A stretch of DNA of 31,061 nt. Origin: an uncultured Pirellulaceae bacterium (GTDB lineage: Bacteria; Planctomycetota; Planctomycetia; Pirellulales; Pirellulaceae). The stretch is from positions 1-31,061 of the forward strand of contig CAKQWG010000013.1 in NCBI GenBank assembly GCA_934278005.1, written 5' to 3'. Below the pieces are notes generated by a model, which did no database searches, was not told the origin of the DNA, and saw nothing but the letters and a program-made list of their open reading frames with translations. Positions within the stretch are counted from its first letter, which is position 1, and each line of letters opens with the position of its first letter. A program made the translations under genes and the position numbers. Below, one piece after another: positions 8,948 to 16,569 of this stretch.

Positions 8948-9337
8948 ATGAAGATTTTTAAAAATGCCATCGATGATTGCAAGGCGCTTCGAGACGGTAT
9001 CCCTGGCAGCCGTTTTCGCGACTACGCCGATCGATGCCGCAAGCGTCGCGGTCGGAGTATGACTTGGGGTCGGGCGCTGAGTTTTATGGTTGCATTCGTG
9101 CTGATAGCAGTCGGGTTGGGCATCGGCTGGCTACCGGGACCGGGCGGCTTTCTGGCCATTATAGGTTTAGCGCTGCTGGCTAAAGAGATTCCCGTCGTGG
9201 CCGATATACTCGACCGCGTCGAAGTGTTCGGGCGTAAAAAAATCAGCAGTTGGAAGAAGTTCTTTGGTGCCGGCGCCGCTCGTCGCGGCCGAGGAAGCGA
9301 TTCGAAAAACGGCTCCCTGAAAGTACACAGTCTGTAG
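8948..9337 (+). CDS. Small PGPGW-type transmembrane protein
   Basis: From the ATG at 8948 the product has 129 residues: a basic N-terminal segment, a hydrophobic stretch (MVAFVLIAVGLGIGWL), the family mark LPGPGGFLAIIGLALLAKE and a Lys/Arg-rich tail. The PGPG turn between two membrane helices resembles the PGPGW family of putative membrane proteins, here with Gly in place of Trp. The role of that family is unknown to me. The frame is open back to 8762, but those 62 residues overlap the potential RNA hairpins and look non-protein. No good ribosome site precedes either start, so the N-terminus is uncertain. Confidence 0.7.
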   Translation: MKIFKNAIDDCKALRDGIPGSRFRDYADRCRKRRGRSMTWGRALSFMVAFVLIAVGLGIGWLPGPGGFLAIIGLALLAKEIPVVADILDRVEVFGRKKISSWKKFFGAGAARRGRGSDSKNGSLKVHSL

Positions 9338-9451
9338 CAGTCGGCGCCGCGAGTGACGGATGTCGTGTTTGAGCCGGACCAACCGCCAGTATTCGCTCCA
9401 GCCTGTCCTGAGCTATTTACGGCGTGCCTGCGGGTACGGCCAGCGGTGAAC

Positions 9452-9679
9452 TCATCCGCCAAAAGCTAAAATATTTGCCAGCAGCGTATGCAGCTCACCG
9501 GCTTCGCGTGTGATCTCTTTGATCCGTGCGGAATAGGCAGCATTTTGAGCCTGAGTCTGGACGCTGAGTATGCTCAGCCTAATCTCGATTTGATCCAGCT
9601 TCTCGCAAACTCGGTGCAGATCGTCAACTGCATTACCGGTGAAACGAATGCTGCCGTCGTTTAAGTTCGCTCCTGCCAT
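9452..9679 (-). CDS. Small coiled-coil-like protein of unknown function
   Basis: This 75-residue product starts with ATG behind AGGAG at 10-base spacing, which is one of the better ribosome sites in the window and supports a real gene. The sequence is hydrophilic and helical, with heptad-like spacing in DDLHRVCEKLDQIEIRLSIL and a helical second half. No signal peptide or known domain is visible. The stop lies 114 bases from the convergent PGPGW-type gene. It is downstream of the 701-residue propeller gene on the same strand but separated by a strong hairpin, so it is probably transcribed separately. Confidence 0.6.
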   Translation of the reverse strand: MAGANLNDGSIRFTGNAVDDLHRVCEKLDQIEIRLSILSVQTQAQNAAYSARIKEITREAGELHTLLANILAFGG

Positions 9680-9820
9680 CGCGGTTTAACTCCTGCGCAA
9701 TTGGTTAAGCTGTGTTTGAGCGATGTAAGTAGCGTGTGCTGAAAATCACTTCAGCAAGGCCATTGTCGAATACCCTGAAGGGAGGCAACACCCTGAAAAA
9801 CCGCATTGCAAAATGGGGGG

Positions 9821-9861
9821 ACGCCCCATCGCGAGGGGTCGCGCAGTCGCGACTGGGGCGT
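9821..9861 (-). terminator. Strong stem-loop, probable terminator of the propeller gene
   Basis: ACGCCCCATCGCGA (9821-9834) pairs with TCGCGACTGGGGCGT (9847-9861) over 14 pairs, with one bulged C at 9853 and a 12-base loop. Read on the minus strand it comes after the gene ending at 9969 and is followed within a few bases by CCCATTTTGC, a short T-run. That suits an imperfect intrinsic terminator; a processed small RNA is an alternative. Confidence 0.5.
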
Positions 9862-9920
9862 GGCAGGCTGGGACACAGTGGCAATTTGCCATGCAAGGCA
9901 GCTGGCAGGCGCATGCTTAG

Positions 9921-9980
9921 CACGACTGCTATTCGATAAGACCGACGGCTACTCGATAAATTCGACAGCTATTCGATAAA
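9921..9980. repeat. 20-bp tandem repeat, three copies, over a gene's stop codon
   Basis: Units at 9921-9940, 9941-9960 and 9961-9980 share the pattern CGACnGCTAyTCGATAAr. The unit at 9961-9980 contains the final codons and the TAG stop of the minus-strand propeller gene; the other two lie just beyond the stop. As 20 is not a multiple of three, unit loss or gain would change the frame. Confidence 0.8.
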
Positions 9981-12074
9981 TCCGTGGTATAGGCCCATGT
10001 AGTAAGGCAAAAGGAAAACATTTCCATCGCCCAACACCTGACCGTGTCCGCCAGTTTGCAATCGCCACGGACTGTGGTTGAGATGCGACGAGTAGCTTTC
10101 GTCCACCGGTATGACTTTGCCATTATTGCGATATCCCAGCGGGCCGCGTTCATCAAACGCAAACCCTCCCAGCTCGATCAGATCGATTCGCTGGCTGTTG
10201 TCGTGTGCCCAGTCAAATCGATCCAGCGGGTAGCGCTGCAAGGTATCGGCCGAGTCCGCGAGCCAGCCATTTGCTGGGCTGAGCTCATAGCTTTCCCATT
10301 GGTTCGTATAGGATGCCCCTCGTCCGCAAGCCGCATAACAGAAATTAAAGAACGGGTTGAGTTCGGGTTGTTCCAGCTGCCAATACTTCCAGAAGGCAAA
10401 TAAATAGTGCTGGCGCAGTTCGGGATCGGGCTCGTAGCGGATCAAGTTGTAAAACAGCATGAAGGCCATTTCGTCGTCCGACTGATTGCCGGTACCCACA
10501 CCGGCTTGGATTTTGGGAACCAACAGATTCTGATGGTAGCCATGTTCGTCGCGCAGTTCGGCCGCTGCGCGAAGGTATTTTGCGTCACCGGTGATGTGGG
10601 CCGCCGTGGCCAGATAGGAGAGAATGCTGAGACTGTTCAGTCCGCGGCCGGCAGCCCACCAAGCGTGTTGATTAAACAGCTTAGGAGTGAACACGGCCCA
10701 GCGCGTCAAGCCTGCATGGTCGTGCATGCAATAATCGTGCGCCAGCAAGTGATCGGCATTATCGCGGACCAGTTCGCGAACCCGTTCTTTTTCTTCTTCT
10801 GTGTCCGCGACCAGGTCGTAGTACAGCGCGTAGAAGAAGTAGTGCCCATCCAGTTCATCGGAGCTGGTGTCGCTCTTCCAGTAGTAGCGGCCATCGCCTG
10901 TGGTCGGCCACCGTGGTTCGTAGATGCGCCACAAAGCGTCGCCCGTCTGCTTGGTCCGTTGCTGGCCTTCGAGGGTATGCTCGGGTCGCTGATTTGGGTC
11001 GGGTTGGCTGGTCTCGAGGATAGTTCGGGCAATGAATCCGCTGGGCGCGGGGTGCGATCCATCGCGCGGCGCTAAGCTGAGAAAACGCAGGGCTTCGAAG
11101 GCTTGTTTGGCCCGCTGCTGTGCAGCCGGGTCGCGCGTGGCGGCATAGGCGAAGCACTGGCCGGCGCCATACATGGACGTCCACAAACCATCGTTGTCGC
11201 TGTCTGAGCGACGGGTGTCGGACTTATCTCCCGGGCGCGCAGCCTGAGCTTGGATTACATAGCCAAACTCGGTTCGGCGGTTGTATTTGTCGATCTCGTC
11301 CTCGTAAAATTCCGCTTTTTCGGCTAACGTCAGCGGCTGGAAGTGAATGTGCGACAGGCCTGCTGAAGTTGCGATCCAGGCACCTCCAGTGCCGTCGACT
11401 GCAATGGCCCGCACTTCGTCCGACGGTAGCCAACGCTTGCCTTGGCGGTAAGCCCAGCCCTGACCATCAAAGCGGACTACGCCGCGGTCAGTCCCGAACC
11501 ACACACTGCCGTCCGGGCCGGCGGCGGCACATGTGAACTGGTCATACGGCAGGCCTTCGCGCGCGGTGAAAAATTTCCAGCGAGCACCATCAAAGCGTCC
11601 AACCCCTTGCTGTGTCGCAAACCAGAAGCGCTGCAGCCCGTCTTGCACTACGCACGCGTTGCGCACCAGCCAGGCCTGCTGTCCATCGCTGGGAAACTCT
11701 CGCCCCAAATCCGCGGGGACACGATCGCTCCAGGGGAGCAACGACGCATCGAGTGGCCCGTCGTTAGCCGCCGGGCTCTGATGCCGGCTTAGGTCCTGCG
11801 CTAGATCACTCTGGCTAGGCGCTTGGCTGTCAACCCACCGCTCGCCGTCGCGCCGGCTCCATCCCGCTGAGGTCTGTGCATAGACGCTGCCGGACGAGTC
11901 GATGTATACATCGCGTATATCGTCGCTCCTCAGACCTGAGTTAGTGTTATAGCTAGTTCGTAACTCCTGGGGAAAAGTTCCGACCGACTTTGGAAGTGAT
12001 TCCTGTGCGATGATGCTGTGCTGAGCGGACAGCACGAACATCAGCAGCAGGCAATGCGAACCTAATTGCAACAT
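9969..12074 (-). CDS. Exported propeller-repeat protein with large helical C-terminal domain
   Basis: The 701-residue product begins with a signal peptide (MLQLGSHCLLLMFVLSAQHS...). A GAGG seven bases before the ATG supports the start. Residues about 45-240 contain repeats of the two-component-regulator-propeller kind: GLRSDDIRDVYIDSSGSVYA, FWFATQQGVGRFDGARW, VWFGTDRGVVRFDGQGW and AWIATSAGLSHI. Residues about 250-700 are rich in Trp, Tyr and His helices (GDGRYYWKSDTSSDELDGHY, FFNFCYAACGRG) and could form an alpha/alpha toroid as in some glycan-active enzymes; this is inference. No histidine kinase or other output domain follows the propeller. It is not clearly in an operon. The stop lies within a 20-bp tandem repeat. 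Confidence 0.8.
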   Translation of the reverse strand: MLQLGSHCLLLMFVLSAQHSIIAQESLPKSVGTFPQELRTSYNTNSGLRSDDIRDVYIDSSGSVYAQTSAGWSRRDGERWVDSQAPSQSDLAQDLSRHQSPAANDGPLDASLLPWSDRVPADLGREFPSDGQQAWLVRNACVVQDGLQRFWFATQQGVGRFDGARWKFFTAREGLPYDQFTCAAAGPDGSVWFGTDRGVVRFDGQGWAYRQGKRWLPSDEVRAIAVDGTGGAWIATSAGLSHIHFQPLTLAEKAEFYEDEIDKYNRRTEFGYVIQAQAARPGDKSDTRRSDSDNDGLWTSMYGAGQCFAYAATRDPAAQQRAKQAFEALRFLSLAPRDGSHPAPSGFIARTILETSQPDPNQRPEHTLEGQQRTKQTGDALWRIYEPRWPTTGDGRYYWKSDTSSDELDGHYFFYALYYDLVADTEEEKERVRELVRDNADHLLAHDYCMHDHAGLTRWAVFTPKLFNQHAWWAAGRGLNSLSILSYLATAAHITGDAKYLRAAAELRDEHGYHQNLLVPKIQAGVGTGNQSDDEMAFMLFYNLIRYEPDPELRQHYLFAFWKYWQLEQPELNPFFNFCYAACGRGASYTNQWESYELSPANGWLADSADTLQRYPLDRFDWAHDNSQRIDLIELGGFAFDERGPLGYRNNGKVIPVDESYSSHLNHSPWRLQTGGHGQVLGDGNVFLLPYYMGLYHGFIE

Positions 12075-12340
12075 GGCAGCGCCTCAACAGTAGTATTAGG
12101 GTAGGGAACAAGGTTGGGCCCTCAGGCCTCCCCAGTTTAGCGTATTTTACGAAGCAGACAGCCATTAGAGCGGCTGTTACAGTCGCTGGAGCATAGTCGT
12201 CCCGAGAGCCAAGTACCCGGCTTAGGCAGCGCAGGTACACACTTTTTTGAGCCGTGCGGTTAGCAACCCTGGCATTGTTCGGTAATATGTTTCGCGACAA
12301 TTGTCCGCCCGTCTCCTTCCACTAAGCCAGTTAAAACATT

Positions 12341-13327
12341 ATGAGTGAACGTGTCCGTGTTGGTATCGTTGGGTACGGAAACCTTGGGCAAGGTGTCGAG
12401 CGAGCCCTAGCGGCGAGCCCAGACATGCAGCTTGTCGGCGTCTTTACGCGTCGTCCGCCAGCCAGTGTGAGCACGCTCGGCGACGACTTGACGGTTTACC
12501 CCATGGACCAGCTCGACGCTTTTGACGGCCAGATCGACCTGTTAATCTTGTGCGGCGGATCGCGCGATGACCTGCCGGTGCAGTCTCCGCAACTGGCAGC
12601 GAAGTTCAACATTATCGATAGTTTCGACACGCATGCCCGAATACCCCTGCACTTTGACGCGGTCGACAAAGCGGCGCGCGACTCCCAGCACACGGCTTTG
12701 ATAGCGGCCGGTTGGGATCCTGGACTGTTTTCCATCAATCGATTGTTCGGCGAGGCGATTCTCCCAATCGGAGAGACTTATACGTTCTGGGGACGTGGTC
12801 TAAGCCAGGGGCATTCCGACGCCATCCGCCGCGTGGCGGGAGTCAAAGCGGGGGTGCAGTATACGATCCCATCGGAGTCGGCCATTGAGCGCGTTCGCAG
12901 CGGTCAACGCCCGACGCTCAGCACTCGCGAAAAGCACCACAGAGTTTGCTACGTAGTGCTCGACGAAGCGGCCGATGCGACTCGCGTAACGCAAGAAATT
13001 CAGAGCATGCCCGATTACTTCGCCGACTACGACACTAGCGTCAATTTCATCAGCGAACAGGAGTTGCAGCACGACCACGCCACAATGCCCCATGGCGGTT
13101 TTGTTATACGCAGCGGAGAGACCGGAGACGGCAATCGCCAGCTGGTGGAATATCGCTTGAACCTAGACAGCAATCCAGAGTTCACGGCGAGCGTGCTGGT
13201 CGCTTACGGGCGCGCTACATATCGCATGAACCAACGTGGGGACGTGGGCGCGAAGACCGTATTCGACGTGCCGCCTGGGCTGCTATCCACAAAATCGATG
13301 GACCAGCTGAGAAGAGAGTTGCTATAG
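12341..13327 (+). CDS. ddh: meso-Diaminopimelate D-dehydrogenase
   Basis: The enzyme makes meso-2,6-diaminopimelate in one NADPH-dependent step from tetrahydrodipicolinate and ammonia, feeding peptidoglycan and lysine synthesis. The 328-residue length fits the family. The N-terminal Rossmann motif is VGIVGYGNLGQGVE. Family-specific blocks follow in order: DSFDTH, AAGWDPGLFSINR, FWGRGLSQGHSDAIRR, VQYTIPSESAIE, MPDYFADYDTSVNFI, MPHGGFV and NPEFTASVLVAYGRA; they align closely with the Corynebacterium glutamicum enzyme as I remember it. The gene stands alone, with its upstream neighbour divergent and lpxB convergent. Ddh is patchily distributed among bacteria, and most planctomycetes are thought to use other DAP branches, so transfer is possible. 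Confidence 0.94.
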   Translation: MSERVRVGIVGYGNLGQGVERALAASPDMQLVGVFTRRPPASVSTLGDDLTVYPMDQLDAFDGQIDLLILCGGSRDDLPVQSPQLAAKFNIIDSFDTHARIPLHFDAVDKAARDSQHTALIAAGWDPGLFSINRLFGEAILPIGETYTFWGRGLSQGHSDAIRRVAGVKAGVQYTIPSESAIERVRSGQRPTLSTREKHHRVCYVVLDEAADATRVTQEIQSMPDYFADYDTSVNFISEQELQHDHATMPHGGFVIRSGETGDGNRQLVEYRLNLDSNPEFTASVLVAYGRATYRMNQRGDVGAKTVFDVPPGLLSTKSMDQLRRELL

Positions 13328-13331
13328 CGGG

Positions 13332-13376
13332 AACTCGGCCGAGTTGAACAAGGTATAGCAATGCATACGCAGTGCT
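13332..13376. terminator. Possible bidirectional terminator between ddh and lpxB
   Basis: The 56-base convergent gap holds a perfect palindrome AACTCGGCCGAGTT (13332-13345) and an imperfect hairpin, AGCAATGC with GCAGTGCT (about 13357-13376), with one mismatch. T-runs are poor on both sides, so the termination role is tentative. Confidence 0.3.
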
Positions 13377-13383
13377 AAAACTG

Positions 13384-14673
13384 TCAACTGGCCAGCAGGG
13401 TCGCCTCGCGAATGGGTGCGGCCGACGCAGGTTCGATCTGCAGGTGTCGCAGGATGGACAGAGCGGCGCGATGACTTACGCTACGGGCCGCGGCGCTCGA
13501 CTCGACACTAGCTCCAAAGTTGCCGTTGCCCAGTTCATACTCACCGCCCACGCGCTGGCTGAGCGCAAGCAGCTCGCAACGCTGCTGCCCGCGAAACTTC
13601 GCATCGGACATCAGCCGGTCCAGTGCGGCGATGGATTTGGCGATTGCTTTCCTGGTGGAGCCTACCGCCAAAAATTCTGGCATGACAATTTTGCCGGCGA
13701 TCATATTGGGTAGTGTCATCGACTTGAGCCGTGTTACGCATTTTGCAATCGCATAGTGCCCGCGACTGATATGGTAGACCACTACGCTGGGTGTCCCACG
13801 CGCCATCATCTCTAGGCTGACCGAACCGGATTTCATCAACGAGCAGTCAGCTACTTCGATAATTTCGCTGGTCTTGCCCACAAAAAACTCGATGTTTAAT
13901 TTGCGGTCGCTGGCTGTCAATTGCTCTCGACACCACAGGCAATGCTGGTCGCGCAGAGCGGCGACTAAAAACCGAGCCTGAGGATGACGGATCGCAAGTT
14001 GGCGAATGGCAGCTAGCTGCATCGGCCAGATCTTTTTCACTTCGCGCGTTCGCGAACCCGGCAGGACAGCGACTTGAACCGCGTCGCAAGTTTTCCACTT
14101 GGCTACGAACCGGTGATCGAGATGTCGCTCGCGAACCTCATCAAAAAACGGATGTCCCACATAGTCGACTGAGACGCGCCGCCGAGCGTACCATTCAGGC
14201 TCAAACGGAAGATTGCAGATGATGTGGTCTACATTGCGGCGCATTTTGGCGATGCGCCATCCGCCCCAGGCCCATAGCTGAGGCGGCAGATAGTAAATGA
14301 CCGGTATCCCATGCTGTTTGGCTCGCTCAGCAATGTGCCAATTGAAGCCGGGAAAGTCGACCAGCACAACGGCATCGGGTCGCTGGCGAGCGAAGTTGTG
14401 TGAAGCTATATCGGCCACGCGGTAGAACTCCCGCAGCTTGGGCAGCACTTCTGCAAAGCCCATGACGGCGAGGTTGGTCAGTTCGTAGTCGATGTAGCAA
14501 CCCGCTTGAGCCATACGCTCGCCGCCGAAACCCTGGAACGTTGCATTGGGCAGCAGTTGTCGCAGTTGTGTGATGAGTTTGGCCGCGTGTAAATCGCCAC
14601 TGGGTTCGCCAACAGAAAAAAATAAATTGGGAGCATTCAGCACAGGATTCACCGAAGTACGAGCTAAGGACAC
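13384..14673 (-). CDS. lpxB: Lipid-A-disaccharide synthase
   Basis: LpxB joins UDP-2,3-diacylglucosamine with lipid X to form the lipid A disaccharide at the inner face of the cytoplasmic membrane. The 429-residue product has the family's N-terminal block FFSVGEPSGDLHAAKLI, then LAVMGFAEVLPKL, DAVVLVDFPGFNWHIAE, YYLPPQLWAWGGWRIAKM, VDYVGHPFFDEV, VAVLPGSRTREV and the donor-binding KSGSVSLEMM with GTPSVVVYHISR. It is about 45 residues longer than the E. coli enzyme, mainly at a variable, Ala/Ser-rich C-terminus. The start appears to be GTG, 15 codons before the conserved NLFFSVGE block, with no strong ribosome site. It shows that this organism makes lipid A. No other lpx gene is nearby. Confidence 0.95.
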   Translation of the reverse strand: MSLARTSVNPVLNAPNLFFSVGEPSGDLHAAKLITQLRQLLPNATFQGFGGERMAQAGCYIDYELTNLAVMGFAEVLPKLREFYRVADIASHNFARQRPDAVVLVDFPGFNWHIAERAKQHGIPVIYYLPPQLWAWGGWRIAKMRRNVDHIICNLPFEPEWYARRRVSVDYVGHPFFDEVRERHLDHRFVAKWKTCDAVQVAVLPGSRTREVKKIWPMQLAAIRQLAIRHPQARFLVAALRDQHCLWCREQLTASDRKLNIEFFVGKTSEIIEVADCSLMKSGSVSLEMMARGTPSVVVYHISRGHYAIAKCVTRLKSMTLPNMIAGKIVMPEFLAVGSTRKAIAKSIAALDRLMSDAKFRGQQRCELLALSQRVGGEYELGNGNFGASVESSAAARSVSHRAALSILRHLQIEPASAAPIREATLLAS

Positions 14674-15061
14674 TACAGTGCCCGAAAATTAGTGGAATGA
14701 CCCGCTCGCTGTCTAGAGCAACGCTATGCCGCCTGGTCTAGAGCAGGTTCACACTACTTTGCTGAGCCTACCGCGAACTTCAACTAATCAGGTGCGTATT
14801 TCATGCCATCTCCGGGTGGGACGGGCTGAGATGATTTCTGAGATTCTCTGGACTTTCTCTAAAGTTCTAGCGAATCGCAGGATTGATCTATCGACGCCTC
14901 AGCCCCGTGATCTAGACTCCGCAACCAAGTTCCCAGTTGCATGGACGGACCCTACTTTTGCAAAACTCGCGACAAGCCTGCCACTAATCGAGCGGCGTTG
15001 ACTGGATGATCAGCGGCGATATTGGGGCGCGCTAGCGAGCTCTCACACAGGAGATTCGAGC
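14674..15061. other. Divergent intergenic region lpxB / metallopeptidase
   Basis: This 388-base region separates two divergent genes and should hold both promoters, although no convincing -35/-10 pair stands out. It contains the direct repeat GTCTAGAGCA (14711-14720 and 14736-14745), close to the lpxB start, and AGGAG at 15049-15053, the ribosome site of the metallopeptidase. A 91-codon forward frame at 14726 has no supporting evidence. Confidence 0.5.
14711..14745. repeat. 10-bp direct repeat upstream of lpxB
   Basis: GTCTAGAGCA occurs at 14711-14720 and again at 14736-14745, 25 bases apart start to start. Lying about 40-70 bases upstream of the lpxB start codon, it could be a paired operator site; there is no direct evidence for a binding protein. 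Confidence 0.4.
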
Positions 15062-16462
15062 ATGGATGCTCGTTTGTTTCGCCCAATGATGGGCGTAGCC
15101 ATCGGTCTAGTATTAACTTTCGTTGCTCCGCTCTCCGCCCAGTCGGGCCGGGGTCGACAGTTCACGGCGCATAGCCAGAATTTCATCGTCTTTGCTTCAT
15201 CGCCAGAATGGGCGACTCAAGTTGCGGAGATGGCCGAGCTGAATCGCCGCAATCTGGCCTTGCACTGGCTGGGTGCTGAACTCCCTCCGTGGACCGAACG
15301 CGTGCCAATTCATGTCCAGGCCGGGCCCAATCTTGGCGCCGGGGGCGAGACTCGTTTTGCACTTATTGGAGGCAATCGCATCGGCAATTGGATGATGAGT
15401 GTACAGGGGACACAGGAACGCATCCTGGACAGCGTGCTCCCACACGAGATCACCCATACGATCTTTGCCACGCACTTTGCCCCGCTGGGCAAGTATGTGC
15501 CTCGCTGGGCTGACGAGGGTGCATGCACGACGGTTGAGCACATCTCTGAAAAGCAACAACATCAAAAATACCTACTCGACTTTTTGGCGACCGGACGAGG
15601 CCTAGCCTTCAACAAGATGTTTCAATTGAAGGAGTATCCAGCCGATATCATGCCATTGTATGCCCAGGGGCACTCAGCAGTGCAATTCCTGATCGATCAG
15701 GGAGGGCCACAGAAATTTATTAAGTTTCTGGAAGCCGGCATGCGTAGCGAAGCTTGGGGCACCACTCTTGAGCAGTTTTACGCCTACGAGTCCATCGGCG
15801 AATTCCAAACAAATTGGAATCGGTGGGTAGCCGACGGCAGTCCCCAGGAACTACTGGCATATGCGCCCGGGCTGCAACGGCAACGCGCTGGTGACAGCTC
15901 TGTGCAACTTGCCAGCGCCTCTGCTAGTGACAACTCAATCGCGTTAGCGTCAAACAGCGCATCGGCCACATCCGCGCCTCAAAACCTAGGTAAGCAGTCT
16001 GTACCGCAGGGCGCGGCCGTACCGCAAAACGCGTCTCTAGCGCTGGGCACGTCTGTGCCCTTGGGCAGCAACGGCGGCATGCCGGCAGAGCCTGTGGCGC
16101 TCGATGCGCAAACGCCAGTAGGCGCAGTGAGTTTAGCCAGTCGCCCGAGCGCCCCTCAGGCGGTCGCAGTAGCCGCACTGGGTAACGAGAACTGGTACAA
16201 ACGCAGGCTCCGCGAGGTCACCGGCGAAGAGCCTAGCCTGAGCGAGCAGTCACCTGCCAGCCCAACTCAGCAGGCTCGTGGCGTTCAACCGGCGTCCGTT
16301 CAGCTCCAAGGTCCGGTGCACCAAGCCGTCGGCCACGCGCCGCAACGACAGTCGCCGGGGATTCAAGTACTGGACTGGGGCAACTCCCAGCCGGTGCCCG
16401 GCATCGCTCCAAATTTGCGCTATGTCTCTCCACCTCCCGGAACCGCGCCGGTGTATCGCTAA
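15062..16462 (+). CDS. Exported gluzincin-type metallopeptidase with low-complexity tail
   Basis: The 466-residue product starts at ATG 15062, eight bases after AGGAG. Residues 1-26 are a signal peptide (MMGVAIGLVLTFVAPLSAQ). The catalytic part spans about 30-275. H128-E-I-T-H132 is the zinc HEXXH motif, and E152 in WADEGA, 20 residues on, is the expected third ligand of gluzincins. This architecture is common among planctomycete peptidases of the DUF1570/MA-like group. After about residue 280 the protein turns into an Ala/Ser/Gln/Pro-rich region of roughly 185 residues that resembles no domain, interrupted by a short charged segment (ENWYKRRLREVTGEE), and ending in YVSPPPGTAPVYR. It probably acts in the periplasm or at the surface. 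The substrate is unknown. Confidence 0.82.
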   Translation: MDARLFRPMMGVAIGLVLTFVAPLSAQSGRGRQFTAHSQNFIVFASSPEWATQVAEMAELNRRNLALHWLGAELPPWTERVPIHVQAGPNLGAGGETRFALIGGNRIGNWMMSVQGTQERILDSVLPHEITHTIFATHFAPLGKYVPRWADEGACTTVEHISEKQQHQKYLLDFLATGRGLAFNKMFQLKEYPADIMPLYAQGHSAVQFLIDQGGPQKFIKFLEAGMRSEAWGTTLEQFYAYESIGEFQTNWNRWVADGSPQELLAYAPGLQRQRAGDSSVQLASASASDNSIALASNSASATSAPQNLGKQSVPQGAAVPQNASLALGTSVPLGSNGGMPAEPVALDAQTPVGAVSLASRPSAPQAVAVAALGNENWYKRRLREVTGEEPSLSEQSPASPTQQARGVQPASVQLQGPVHQAVGHAPQRQSPGIQVLDWGNSQPVPGIAPNLRYVSPPPGTAPVYR

Positions 16463-16465
16463 CGC

Positions 16466-16505
16466 CAGGGCTAGCAGCTGATGTAAGCAGCTGCAGCAAG
16501 CCCTG
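16466..16505. terminator. Hairpin between convergent genes
   Basis: CAGGGCT (16466-16472) pairs with AGCCCTG (16499-16505), and inside it GCAGCT (16474-16479) pairs with AGCTGC (16489-16494), leaving a nine-base loop and an uneven internal bulge. It begins four bases after the metallopeptidase stop. The T-run is weak, so it may be a terminator or a 3' stabiliser. Confidence 0.4.
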
Positions 16506-16569
16506 CGCGGTTATAGTTCTACTAGCCTCAAAGCCTAGATTACTTAGCCAGTCGAATGCAGCGGTGGGT

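Noticed and set aside
10407..11075. A 222-codon plus-strand frame inside the propeller gene
   Set aside because: No start signal or domain; the minus-strand product is coherent from signal peptide to stop.
14726..15001. 91-codon frame between lpxB and the metallopeptidase
   Set aside because: No ribosome site, no recognisable composition, and it lies where both divergent promoters must be.
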